A DNA stretch of 64,000 nt from Diplocarpon mali (taxonomy: Eukaryota > Ascomycota > Leotiomycetes > Helotiales > Drepanopezizaceae): contig JAENRP010000027.1 of assembly GCA_024741835.1 (NCBI GenBank), positions 1 to 64,000 on the forward strand, given 5' to 3'. Every line of letters begins with the position of its first letter. Position 1 is the first letter of the stretch. Below the pieces are notes generated by a model. It did no database searches. It was not told the DNA's origin and saw only the letters and a program-made list of their open reading frames with translations. This document shows positions 24,310 through 35,289 of the stretch, piece by piece. The translations under genes and the position numbers were made by a program.

Positions 24310-26335
24310 GTTAGGGGTGTATTCAAGAACTATGGCGTTGCGCGCCCGATTCTATGTACAGTGGAGGTCCCTTTTATCCTCCTACTAGCCCTGCCCTATC
24401 ATGTGACCTTTGTCACGTGACCCCATCCAGTTCCAGGTCTCTACAATAGTTATTCTCTCTTAGTCTTAAGCGAACACATTCTTAAATGGTGCTATAATAA
24501 GTAGTGTCGCCTTGGGTTCTTTATCCTTAGATAAGCCCTTTTCCCTAATAGCGGCTCTTTATTTGATAATATTAAGCGTCTTATTAATCGGCAGCGGCTC
24601 TTAAGTATTAGCCTTTTTACCAACTTTATATTAAATTATTAAAATATATTCTTTTTCTTCTCTTCCTCCTCCTCTTTATATATAATAACCTAGCCTTTCC
24701 TATCTATATCCTTTATTAAGCCTCTACTTTGACTATAAGTATATATTCAGATAATCCTAGAGTATATAAGTAAAGGTCGAAAGTAAAGAGTATATATAAA
24801 AGAGGTAATTTAGTAGAGAGATTTCTTTTCATATTATCGATTTCGAAAGTTCTATCTTTATTCGACTTAGGGTTTGATTATTTCATAATCGAAAGGACTT
24901 AATCTCGGCTCTGCAGACTCTTATAGAGTCTAAAGGTTTGTAGGAGACACCGCGTCTAAGTATTGAGTCGCCGTCTCCCCCTTTGCTACTTTGTCAGGCC
25001 TCCTTATATACAAATCATATCTTACTATTTTCTTGACTTAGATTTCTATAGAGTCTTAATGTAATCATTATAAGGTTACGGGCTATTTCAAGAGTCTTCA
25101 GACTGTACAGTAACCTTTAAAAGCGTTAAAGGGTGAATAAGGCGCTTATGAATTGGGTACTTCTCAGATATACTCAATACAGAAGTCGAGCCACAACCGC
25201 GTGCGCTGAGAAGTGCCTTCTCCGAAATGTTGTGCAGAAGTAATTAGCTCGTCTGATAAATCTCAGGCATCGATTCCAGTAGTAAATGAAGACTGGTCTC
25301 TTATAGACGAGTATTTTTAGGCCAGGCCTTTTTGAAGGAGTTGGTATCAGTAATAGCGAATTGCAAACGTCAGCAGAGCTGCTTACTTAGTCTAGATGTT
25401 ATCTAAGATCAGAAACTGAAGCTTGGAATTCTCCATACTTCTCATGCCAGATCAATATGAGGCTTTCAAATGCAAGTTCCATACGCCACTGGTGTTGTGT
25501 TGCCTGTAATATATGTACCCTTCTATTCGATGCTCGCTTACTTAATAATTCCATCTCGACCCAGTGACCGTTTTTATTCCTGGCTTGTCTTCTACTGTAT
25601 ACTTCATAGTATACCTGAAGACTGGAGAAATCAGAAGTACATACTATCGTAGCTGATGTGTAGGGGTAGCATAGTTGGCGTTCCGTAATTGCCAACCCCA
25701 TTCGCCATAAAATCATGCACAAGCACTTTTTCTAATGGGAACCGATGTAGGAAAGAAGCTTGTTGATACTATCAGAATAGCAGTTCTAGCACAACTTCTT
25801 AGTTATTAATAGCTTCCCATGATGCCTCGGAAGTTGATCGAGTGGGAGCTGTTGATATTCCAGGTATTTCTCCCATCGAGCCTCAAAAAACATATTCTTT
25901 GGAGAATGCTAGTGAGTTATGCGCGGCTTACCACAAGTTTCAGGAGACGGCAGTAAGCGAAAAATGTAAGCGATTGTAAAAGAATGAAGTACTTATGCAG
26001 TCTTTGGACTTTTGAGCCTAGGAGCTTGACTAAGCTCATCTGCGATGGGTATTCTGGATGGACGATTGACCATCAGAGTAAAACTGTACAATGCGGTCTG
26101 GTAACACTAAACACCAACAGCGAGGAAGAATGACTAGAAAAGAAGGGTTACTTAGAGGAGAGCTTTTGCTTATAGAGTCTGGTGGAGGCTCCCCTCGCTT
26201 GTCTAATCACTTGATAGAAGATAGGGTCGGCTCCGTGCCCCGAGCCAACTGTGTGAGAATCACGTGGTAGTTACCCGATTTTCACTCGCCATCGCGACAG
26301 TTTCCCGGGCTATCAGAATAGCCACGCCTCCGTCC
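24310..26335. other. Intergenic with AT-rich patch 24,440-25,030
   Basis: The stretch from about 24,440 to 25,030 has the skewed, TA-rich composition of the repeat blocks and ends CTACTTTGTCA; it may be an old solo LTR or other mobile-element remnant, though no start or TSD was found. A 107-codon - strand ORF (25722-25399) has no family features. An E-box-like CACGTG lies at 26261-26266, in the MSS1 leader. Confidence 0.4.
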
Positions 26336-28498
26336 ATGAGCCAAAATGCGTCTACGAAAGCGAGACTTTGTGTCTATCGCCTCTTGGCCCGAAGACCTAA
26401 GGTTCCTGATCCTTATTTTAGACCTTTATTAACAAATAGACAATATGGGCCCCGCGCCCCATCTGGTACCTACCTCCAACAAAGATATTTGAATGCAAAT
26501 AGCAGCCATACCCGTTCTAGCCTATTAGTTAGCAGAAAAATTGTTGTTCCCGAGACTATATATGCCTTGTCGACAGGCTCTGGAGGGGCAATTGCAATTG
26601 TCAGAATCTCTGGGCCTGCGTGTGATCAGGTAACCCCTCCTCAATTACAGAGCATAGCAATCATTAACAAGAAAACAGATACACAATGCCCTCTGTCCAA
26701 ACAAGCCCCTCCCAGTTGCTCGAAATATCGCAGTCAGGACTCTCTATTCACCCGTGGACCCAACAAACATTCTCGACTCCGACGCCGTGATTCTCAGACT
26801 CATCGCCCCAAGATCGTCGACAGGGGAAGACATGCTGGAGCTACATATACATGGCGGACCGGCGACTGTAAGAGCTGTCATGTCTGCCATTGCAGAGGTT
26901 AATCCGCGAAGTATACGTGCTGCGGGCCCAGGCGAGTTCACGCGGCGAGCTTTAGCCAATGGGAAGTTGGATTTGGCACAAATTGAGTCTCTGGGAGATA
27001 CGCTGTCGGCGCACACCGAGCAGCAGCGCCGTGCGGCCCTGCGGGGAAGATCTGGGGAGTTGAGTCGTGCGTATCATGGGTTACAGAAGGATTTGCAGAT
27101 GCAGAGGTGGGTCTTTCAGAAGAAGCTCAACTGCCCGAAGATGTTTCATAACTCTGCTGAATTATCCAGGCTGACTATTTGCCACTCAGGGCTCAATTGG
27201 CGGCCGATGTTGATTTTGGGGAAAGTGAGGATCTGGAGGGAATGGACAAGGTATGGTCTGGTGTTGTGTATGTATATATTGACCCCTTTCAATTTTCAAC
27301 TATGATCTGGCACACGCCAACTCGTCTGGACAAGATATTAAAATTCCTAGTTTAGCCTTCTCTTTACAGCTCGACGCTAACGTGATCGAAGGCAAGAGGT
27401 TAGGTCCATTCAAAGCCGGATCATTAAGCATCAAACGGCAGCACGATGCGGCGAATTGATTCGCAAGGGAGTTCAAATTTCACTTATTGGTCATCCTAAT
27501 GTTGGCAAGAGCTCTTTATTCAATCAAATACTGGGAACTCAGGCTTCCATCGTAAACCAACAGGCTGGGACCACCAGAGATATCGTGGAAGCCACGATCG
27601 ATCTCAAGGGGCACTTTTGCACGATTGCGGACACGGCTGGAGTAAGAACTCGGGAGTCAGAACCAAATTCAGAGATAGGAGAGGTCGAGGAAGAAGGTAT
27701 AAGGTCAGTATTGTACATTCTTCTACGCGTTTGGCATGACCATAAATCGAAAACTGACTCGGTGACAGACGAGCAATAGCGAGAGCTAAATCTTCAGATA
27801 TAATCATCCTGGTTGTGTCTCCGGAGCGTAATAATACAGGCTTTTTCAAGCCTAAGGTTAACCAAAGCTGCATTTCATTGGTCCAAGGCCTTGAAAGGGA
27901 CTCGGCACTGTGGTCAATAATCCAAGGAGAAGACGGGATTCAGAAGCCGGCAATTGTCGTTCTCAACAAATTCGAGACTCTGAGCGAAGATGATGCTTCA
28001 CAACACCTGTCTTCTTTGCAGCAAAATGCCAGAGCCTTCCTCTCAAACCCGGACATCGTCCCCATTCTCCCTATATCCGTTGCCCAGGCTGGAAACTCCT
28101 TACAAACTGGAAAGCCTTCCACAGATGCTGGTAACATGGGGATATTCACAACAGCGCTCGTCAATACCCTCAAATCCCTGATCAGCGTACCTGTCGAAAT
28201 GGTGGATCTAATTGGCGCCACAGAACGACAGCGACAACTGCTGGAAAAATGCAACGAGCATCTGGAGACATTTGTGTGTCACGCTGAGCAGAAAATGCCA
28301 CCACCAGACGCGGCGATTGCCACCCATCACCTAGACAATGCGGCGAACTGTTTAGTCCAGATTACAGGGAGGGATACGATGGGTATCGCAGGGGACGTAG
28401 AGGAGATATTAGGGGTTGTGTTTGAAAAGTATGAGTTACGCTTTCAATGAGAGCTTTGTATGTGACTGACGGCTCGCAGGTTTTGTGTGGGAAAATGA
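26336..28498 (+). CDS. MSS1: Mitochondrial tRNA-modification GTPase MnmE/Mss1
   Basis: MnmE-family GTPase that, with MTO1/GidA, installs 5-carboxymethylaminomethyl-type groups on wobble uridine of mitochondrial tRNAs. Six exons: 26336-26629, 26679-27106, 27190-27250, 27399-27703, 27769-28428 and 28480-28498, giving 588 aa. Introns are 49, 83, 148, 65 and 51 bp; the 83-bp one has a CTGAC branch and the 148-bp one CTAAC. The N terminus (SQNASTKARLCVYRLLARR) is basic and lacks acids, like a mitochondrial presequence. The folate-binding domain is seen in YALSTGSGGAIAIVRISGP and LHIHGGPATVRAV. The G domain has GHPNVGKS (292-299), GTTRD and DTAG (339-342), with NKFE (429-432) in the G4 place. The last 19-nt exon completes the family C-terminal motif C-V-G-K. 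The open frame extends upstream to 26264, but its first codon there is GTG, so the ATG at 26336 is preferred. Confidence 0.92.
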
Positions 28499-29461
28499 TT
28501 CAGCCGCTGTATATGACAATTATAGTACATGATATCGTGTAACCTTCCGTTCGTCTTTAGAGCACGCATATCCAGGTTATGGTTTATTTCAGCCCAGAAT
28601 ACGGGCACTACAATACTCCCCTAAAGTCTCAGCCTCTCAAATTCTTAATACCGCACTCTGCTCAAAATCACGGATGCTGGATAGCCTAGGAAATGGCCAG
28701 GCTCATTTCAAAAGCTTCGTTGTTACTGAAATTGGCTAGTGATAGAAAGAAATCTAGAGTCGCTATGATCCTCCGCCTTCTCACCCACTCCTTCATCGAC
28801 GCTCAAAGCCCAGCCATGGAAGGGAAAGAACGACACAAAAAGAAAAAATCGCCGGCCCGGTGCTTTCATCCGTCACTCCATCGCAAAACCACCGTCTAAC
28901 CACTATTCAATCACTACCGAATATTCGAGACCCGATGCCGAAAGAGAATCTCTGGACTCTATGCCGCGCGAATACAATCAAAATTCAGAGGTGGGGAGCA
29001 GGTTTCTAAATGCTGCAGAACGAAACGCCGTTGTTTGCTGATATTGTGGAAATACTGGAAATACTGGAAGTGTGCTGCTGGGTGGGGTGTTGAGTGTAGT
29101 GCTGTGAAGCTCTCTTGTATGATGTAAGTGTTGCCATGCGGTGACATGCGTTGCTGTCTAAATGCTGTAAAATGCCGAAAAAGTAGAGGGCGAACAAAAT
29201 AAGAGAGAGAGAGTAGTTCTCGGTGGATACCTTTCGATATAGGTGTACCTCTACATGCCGAGTCGAAGCGATGCGAATAGACGAAGAGTTGGGCGAGGAT
29301 GAAAAAAGGTCTTGCCGTTGCCGTTGCCGAGCAACAGCCCGGAAGCGAGAGCCCACTGTCCGTCTCAGTCACCTGCGATGCGATTCGATTCTATGCACGT
29401 TGTGTGGGATGAGTCGAGTGAAGAACCCTTCCCCTCATTTGTCAACGTGAAGCCGGGTAGC
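28499..29461. other. Intergenic, MSS1 to GRGGYN microprotein; no gene recognised
   Basis: The two genes converge, so this should contain both 3' UTRs. ORFs of 137 and 116 codons on the - strand overlap in different frames and look like composition artefacts. Short GAGAGAGAGAG and GGAAATACTGGAAATACTGG repeats occur near 29205 and 29050. Confidence 0.5.
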
Positions 29462-29617
29462 TTAGTTATAGCCGCCGCGTCCGTCCTCCTCCTCGTCGTC
29501 GTCTGGACCCTTGTTGTAGCCTCCGCGGCCGAAGTTCGTGGGCGCCGACGGCGAGGTGAAGGGGCTGTAGGCTCGGGCGGGGATGGTAGAGTTGGTGGTG
29601 GAAGTGCCTGATGCCAT
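29462..29617 (-). CDS. 51-aa microprotein with two GRGGYN motifs
   Basis: A single exon with a good start context (CCACAAAATGGCA). The Ser/Thr/Pro/Ala-rich N terminus (ASGTSTTNSTIPARAYSPF) is followed by APTNFGRGGYNKGPDDDEEE and a second GRGGYN at the very C terminus, so an acidic run separates two identical Gly-rich motifs. The motif resembles the GRGG cores of small fungal DUF3602-type proteins, but the match is too short to assign. No signal peptide or membrane span is seen, so a cytosolic or nuclear role is likely. A TATA box lies about 170 bp upstream and the 5' leader contains nine consecutive G at 29632-29640. The longer antisense and other-frame ORFs here are GC-skew shadows. Confidence 0.6.
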   Translation of the reverse strand: MASGTSTTNSTIPARAYSPFTSPSAPTNFGRGGYNKGPDDDEEEDGRGGYN

Positions 29618-32600
29618 TTTGTGGGTTTTTCGGGGGGGGGTTGAACAAGAGTGCCTTGGTTTGTTTTGGTCTGGGTGGGTTGGTCTGGGAGAAGTGTGCT
29701 ATGAGGGCAAGAGTGCAGTGAAGTCGTCGGTATTGATGTCTGATGCGAGAATAAAGTCCTACCCAACGGCGCCCTCCTTCCCTCTATATACCCTCCTCTC
29801 TCCTCTCTCTCATCTGCTCTTGCTTCTGCCTATGCGCAGCTCTGCGCAGCAAGTCCTTCCCTTCCCCCCAAATCCCCAGTGCGCCGTGAGATCAGTAACG
29901 TCAGGTAAGATGCGCCGGCGAGTGTCAAGTCGAGAGCCCGCCACGCCCAGACAGGAAGTGCTGCGTTGCGTCACAGTCATCAGGCAAGGCACGGTGAGGT
30001 GAGGTGAAATGAGGTAATCCACGGACGAGGTATGGCAGGGGTGGCCGACAGAACGTGCTGGAAGAAGGTAGGAGGATTTGTTTTGATTTCTTCTCCATGT
30101 GGTGGTTGGGATATTGTCAGGGACTGAGACGGCGAAGCGGACTTCATGAAGAAGAGTGCTGTTTTGCCTGCCCTGGGAGCCCGCACCATCTACTGATCTA
30201 GGTAGTTATCTATCTGCTTATCTTCCGTTTCGAGACCTCACTGTCTAGACAAGAGCTCTACTATCTTACTTTATTCCTATTTCGATACTATTTCCATGGA
30301 TAGCCATCGGGGACGGCCTCAATCACAGACATCAAGCAACAGAGCCACCGAGCACCCAGTCATCCCTTTGAGCTTTGCAAGAACCCTCTTGCAACATGAT
30401 GACAGACCTCGCGTCTCGTACCTGCATCTCCATCTTCCCGCGTGGCAGTCTGCCTATCCACCCTACTACCTTACCCTTGTCTCCACTAGAGATCGCGCTA
30501 CCCGCGGCCACGGACCGATCCACCTCCCCGCCCCACCTCGTCTCGTCTCTCCATTGGTTCCCAAACGGCGTGGTGCGGGTACGAGGGGGGGCGCAGGGCT
30601 GAAGCGGGATCGATATGTACGCCGTTTGTTTACCAAGCCATTCGCGCATCTGGGAGAGCGAAAGGCTGACGCGCACCAACGGACCCCAAATTAGAGATGG
30701 GATGGATAGAATACCGGCTCAGTCATCGCGACAGCCACCGACTGAAATAGCCGGGCTGTGTGCGCGGGCGCTGATTGGCGCCTAGAAGGGGGAGGCTACG
30801 GTAAGCTGACGCCCAGGGCTGGCGGCTGCTTCTAGCGGCTCTCTGAAAGCCTGCCACTCCTCTCGGTTGCGTGGAGCCTGGTTTGAGCGTCGAAGACTTT
30901 GGTGGTGAGGACGGGTTACGGCGATGGACTTGGGATCTGGATTTAGCCTCGGACTCAGATTTGGAGAATAAGCTTGCGGAGACTGGCGAAGTGCGGCGTG
31001 CGCGATGGAAGGCTGATGTCTGCTTACCCAGCTTTTGGTTCGCTTAGTGGTAAACAACAACCAGCAGATCATGCGCGTAACGTCTGCCTGCTGATCTGAT
31101 GCAATGACTCTTACGGTGACGGAGAATCAGTCCGTCTCTTCGACGTCCCGTCTGCGCTTTTGCCTAAGCCCATCAAATATCCTCAGATAACAGGTGGCAG
31201 GTGACTAGCGAGTGACGATCGGTGACCGACTGGCGAGTGATGAAACAATGTATATGGTGAGTCAGCACTGAGACACAACCTCACTGCTACTCTGAGCCCT
31301 TCTCCCTTTTGAAAATATAATGATGTAGGTATTGCTGCTATAGACCTTGCAACATTAAACTGCTCATCACATTTTAGAACCTATATTCTATATCTTTGAT
31401 ACTATCAGTACTTCCCTTGGCAAGACTCGGCCCACCATCACATGCCTGTGATAGCAAAGTAGTTACCTTGTAATGATAAGATTGTAAAGAGGCAGAAGAA
31501 CATGGTTATGCGAATGCTTCGTTGATACATTTCAGCGCCCCGACTCTTGGTGTGAGATGTCCAGAGTGTGCACGGCAAAAATAATCTCAGCTTGAACGAT
31601 GCAGATAAACAAAAGACACCTGCGAATTGCGTTAGATGCGAAATTATTTCAGTTATTATTCTCAGATGTACTACTTGCTCTTTAAGCACTGTCTGGACGA
31701 AAAATCAGCATATATATTCTATTCACTATTGATTTACCACAATTGCGTCTGCCTTCGTCAACTTTGTTGCGAAGATCTGAGCGCCGAGTGACAGCCTGCC
31801 GCTGTGTTGGAGTGTTCAAATCCAAGCAAGAATCGACTGATAACCCCACCTCATGTCTGACCCTGATCTCACAGCACCGGCACATCACATCGCAGCCTCC
31901 ATCCATACGATCCATGTCCCCGGCACGTCCAGAATATCGCCGCTCACTCGTTCGAGGGGGTTGCTAGGGGGGTTATAAGCCAGTTTAAATATGGCATGCG
32001 CGGACGTATGACTGAGTCCGACAAGAAGAAGCAGAAGTCAGGGAGGTGCAGATACGATGGAGGAGGTGACAGAATGGAGCAACCACGGGCACTCCGTATG
32101 TGCGTTAGAAAGTTGCGCGCTTACCGAGTCATCGCTGCTTGCCTCTTCCCTTGTCAGAGATGGTTTGGAGCGGAGTCTTCGGGTATGGCTGCGTGCGCTG
32201 AAGCTTTCGGGCTTCGGGCGAGTAAAATGTGACGTTGCATAATAATGCACTGAGTTTTGAGGTTGGAGGGTTTGCCCAGCAGTCTGGTGGGTCAGGTATG
32301 CTGTCCAACCGGGCTCGCTTACTGCACTCCCTAGATAAATAATACCTGCGCCTAAATAGATCACGCGGGGTACCGAGGCTTCTTCTCTTATTCTATTTCC
32401 AAAATACTAAGCCTTGAAAACTTGCAGGGTTCCCAGAAGATAACAACAATGCAGGCGGAGTGGTCCAGTTTCAAGTTTTAAATACCATAGAATAAATAGT
32501 CGAAGCTCGTCATACTATAAACTTCCATTCGTCCCGAGTCCTTCTAGAAAGGCTTTTATGAACGGCAAGCGTATATTAAAGAGCAGCAGCGGGTATCGGT

Positions 32601-32884
32601 TTATGTATGTGGGATTGGGAAATTTCACTTCTTTGATCTTATGATTTGATACAAGGCTTAGTTTCCAGAAAAATTGACGAAATTATTCATCCACAGAAGC
32701 ATCTTGAATAAAATCACCACAAGTTTTTGAAACCCAAGCATTCACTAACATATAACATTCCTATTCGGAGATTCGAGTTCTTATCTTTCTAGTGCAAAAA
32801 GAGTCAGGCGATGAAAAGCTAGGTGGATTTCCAACTCCCGCTCTATCTCCCCTACACTGGCTGTCGTTGTATGTATATACATAC
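29618..32884. other. 3.3-kb stretch without a recognised gene
   Basis: Several ORFs of 60-140 codons occur on both strands (for example 30296-30694 +, 30679-30332 -, 31689-31438 -), but they overlap one another and show no domain, signal peptide or convincing splice structure. The left part is the promoter of the microprotein gene. The rest may hold non-coding RNA or genes with very short exons that I cannot see. Confidence 0.4.
29782..29793 (-). promoter_or_regulatory. TATA box of the GRGGYN microprotein gene
   Basis: GGGTATATAGAG on the - strand, followed downstream by CT-poor leader sequence leading to the ATG at 29617. The spacing allows a leader of roughly 130-140 nt. Confidence 0.5.
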
Positions 32885-33360
32885 TCAGCACTGTAAAAGT
32901 CAAAAAAATTTCTTTGTATCTTAGGGGGCTACTTACACATGAGATAGTCTATTTAAGAAAATTTAGTATAATATTCAGTATTATTAGCTTGAGTTTTAGA
33001 CTTACACCAGAATCGTCGTTGCAACTCCTAAGTGTAGATTCACCGAATTGGTCAGTCAAGCCCACGCAGCCACGATGGATCGTGTACCGCGCGTCTTTAA
33101 CCGATTCGTCATTCTGGCACTATGAGACAAGTCAAGAATTAGAAAATTATTATCATTGCTTTTACATTGGTCTTCAATTACACAGAAAGAGTGAAGTTCC
33201 TATAAGAATCCATATGTTAGAGATATCTTATATGCTAGAATTCCGGTAGTCTTACATCTGTGCAGTAGTCGCCATGTGTAAGTTTGATCCCATGGTCAGA
33301 ACACATTCTTGCATATGCAGCAAAAGCCTGAGTCAAAGCAACAAATATAGAAAGCTTCAT
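32885..33360 (-). CDS. Small secreted cysteine-rich protein, 84 aa, five exons
   Basis: Signal peptide MKLSIFVALTQAFAAYA (cleavage near residue 17-18), then a short mature chain with eight cysteines. Proposed exons: 33360-33256, 33199-33182, 33119-33006, 32948-32937 and 32890-32885. Introns are 56, 62, 57 and 46 bp with donors GTAAGA, GTAATT, GTAAGT and GTAAGT, and acceptors TTATAG, CATAG, AATAG and ACAG. Intron 1 has an exact CTAAC branch site. All junctions are phase 0. The mature chain reads ..RMCSD..GDYCTD, ELHSFC, CQNDESV..HRGC..RSCNDDSG, TISC, C, so the cysteine order is C-C-CC-C-C-CC. Exons 2 and 4 are only 18 and 12 nt and the last only 6 nt, so an alternative longer exon 4 reading past 32936 cannot be excluded. 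Even cysteine number, CC doublets and the signal peptide suggest a disulfide-stabilised extracellular effector-like protein. It differs from the hydrophobin order C-CC-C-C-CC-C. Confidence 0.7.
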
Positions 33361-34990
33361 GGTGAGTTGATACTGTTTGAAAAGGCAGATGGTAGAAACT
33401 GATCGATAGTTTAGAATAGAGGGATTGGTAGTGGTCACAGACGATAAATGTGTGAAGTGTGATAGTGAGCAGCTGGGAGGGAAGCCTATTATATATACCC
33501 GCTTTGAAGATAAGAGATAGTATTCTATGAGTAAACTCTCAGTTGTCTCGTATAGTTACTTTTGTAAATCCATCATGGGTTGGTTTTTTGGTTTTTCGTC
33601 TGAAACTAACGAAGTACATGTGATAAATTCGCAACTGTACTATGGTACAGTAGCGAAGTATCGTTACTTGTCAATTACAGGGTGTATAAGTAGGTCCCTT
33701 TTAACTTGCAAAGAACTTACCAGTCGACACACTTCTATGGACTTATGCGCTATATCTTATGCTCCCGTGATTAACCTGCCTTTTATAAAATAAATGGTTA
33801 ACAAGAAACATCAATAACCCACACGACTTAACCTCTGTTTTATCCACTTATTATTCTAATCCTAAATCATCTCGCCACTATATTAGCGACTTCAAATTAT
33901 CTTACAAGAATACAGTTGTGCTGTAATCAGAGAGATTCTCCCATTGGTCTTGGTAATTTCAATCCAGAAGTGGGTGGTGAGCCCCTTAATTAGGGGAGAG
34001 CCACATAGGTCACTCAGCAGTTAATTACACGAGCAGGCCCTCAGAGCCAATAGCTCCATACTGCGCAGCAAGTACTTAGTACATAGGGAAATATTCTGAG
34101 GTTTTCTGTCTGTGCGCTATACTAAAACTTTCTTTTATACAAGGGTTTCGATAGGGGGTACTTAAAGCTTAGGAATCAATAACAGTTGAGATAATTAGAG
34201 ATTTGATTAGGGAAATGCTAAATAGATGTAAAGTAGTGATTGACGCAAAAGGTGGCTATATAAAATACTAAGGAATTTAACAAAAGCAGCATTGCCAAGA
34301 ATATGGTATGCACAGACAGAAAACCTCAGATTATTTCCCTATGTACTAAGTACATATCCAAACGTTAAAAACTTCTCTGGCACAGACGAGAGGATCTCAG
34401 CCATAACCTCTCATTGGCTGGCCCTTCATGGAACCTGTGACTAAGGATTAGATTCCTCGCAGGCCGATTAAAAACCGCATTAGCGTTTTTTCACGGGTAA
34501 TCGCAAAAGTTTTTTCAGGGGTATTTTCAAGGTGGCTTTCAAAGGAACCAAGGAAGCACTTTGAAGTTGAAGGGTACAAAAGTGTAATTTTCCAGGGGTT
34601 TTAAAGCTGCTTTTGCTTACTCTATCTCTTTCTCTAAGCTTGCAAAGTTCAACTGATAATATGGCTAGCTAATTCTTCTGTTCTGAATGTATCATGAATA
34701 GTATAGAATTAGATTAAGGATAATATATAACAATACCAGCTGAGGCTATACATTCTCACTGTATTTGAAATCATAAGTTACGCCAAAAGACGCTTAAGAA
34801 TAAAACAATAAGGAGAAAATCATACAATCGATCAGAAATATCAGAAAGGTTCTTCGATATTAGAATCATTAGTAAGTAATATACAAAGTGGTATAATAGA
34901 TACCAGTACTTACGAAGTATACGCAGTATTTTTAAAGCGGCATTGTAATAAAGCTCTTGAAAAGTCAATTTTTAACTCCCTTAAAAATAC
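33361..34990. other. Upstream region and gene-poor stretch; no further gene seen
   Basis: Besides the promoter above, an 88-codon + strand ORF (33527-33793) and a 65-codon - strand ORF (34968-34771) have no recognisable features. Composition becomes AT-richer toward the solo LTR. Confidence 0.4.
33486..33500 (-). promoter_or_regulatory. TATA box of the cysteine-rich protein gene
   Basis: GGGTATATATAATAGG on the - strand about 130 bp upstream of the ATG. The leader that follows is C/T- and A-rich and ends in AACTCACCATGAAG, a good fungal start context. Confidence 0.65.
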
Positions 34991-35289
34991 TGTTGGTACG
35001 CAGATTCCTATGCAAGAGGCAAGCCATCCTCGTTCCTAGGGTCATCCCATACAGCTATACCATATGCGATATAAGGGGTTTCGTATATATTTCGGACGGC
35101 TGTTCAGCCGGAGGACCTCGGAAGGATATCCATATGCGGCTAGGAGGGACTATAGGAGGGAGGACATTCAGAGGTATAAAGGTACTATCTCGGTTATATA
35201 GAGATAGACAGATATTATAATAGATTCTTTTTAACAATAAGTACTCAACTATATTCACGTGAATATCGATTACCGGTATAGAACCTACA
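34991..35289 (+). repeat. Solo LTR (299 bp) with perfect 5-bp TSD
   Basis: It starts TGTTGGTACG and ends GAACCTACA, and is flanked by AATAC on both sides (34986-34990 and 35290-35294). It aligns without gaps to the LTR at 59440-59738. No internal retrotransposon sequence follows, so it is a solo LTR left by recombination between the two ends of a full element. It lies inside the gene island and retains its CpG and CpA sites. Confidence 0.93.

Noticed and set aside
26264..26335. Upstream extension of MSS1 to 26264
   Set aside because: The first codon at 26264 is GTG; the first in-frame ATG is at 26336 and it begins a plausible mitochondrial presequence.
30296..30694. 132-codon + strand ORF
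   Set aside because: An antisense ORF of similar length overlaps it. The composition is Arg/Pro-rich without motifs.
31810..31830. GTTCAAATCC resembling a tRNA B box
   Set aside because: No matching A box, acceptor stem or anticodon arm could be folded around it.
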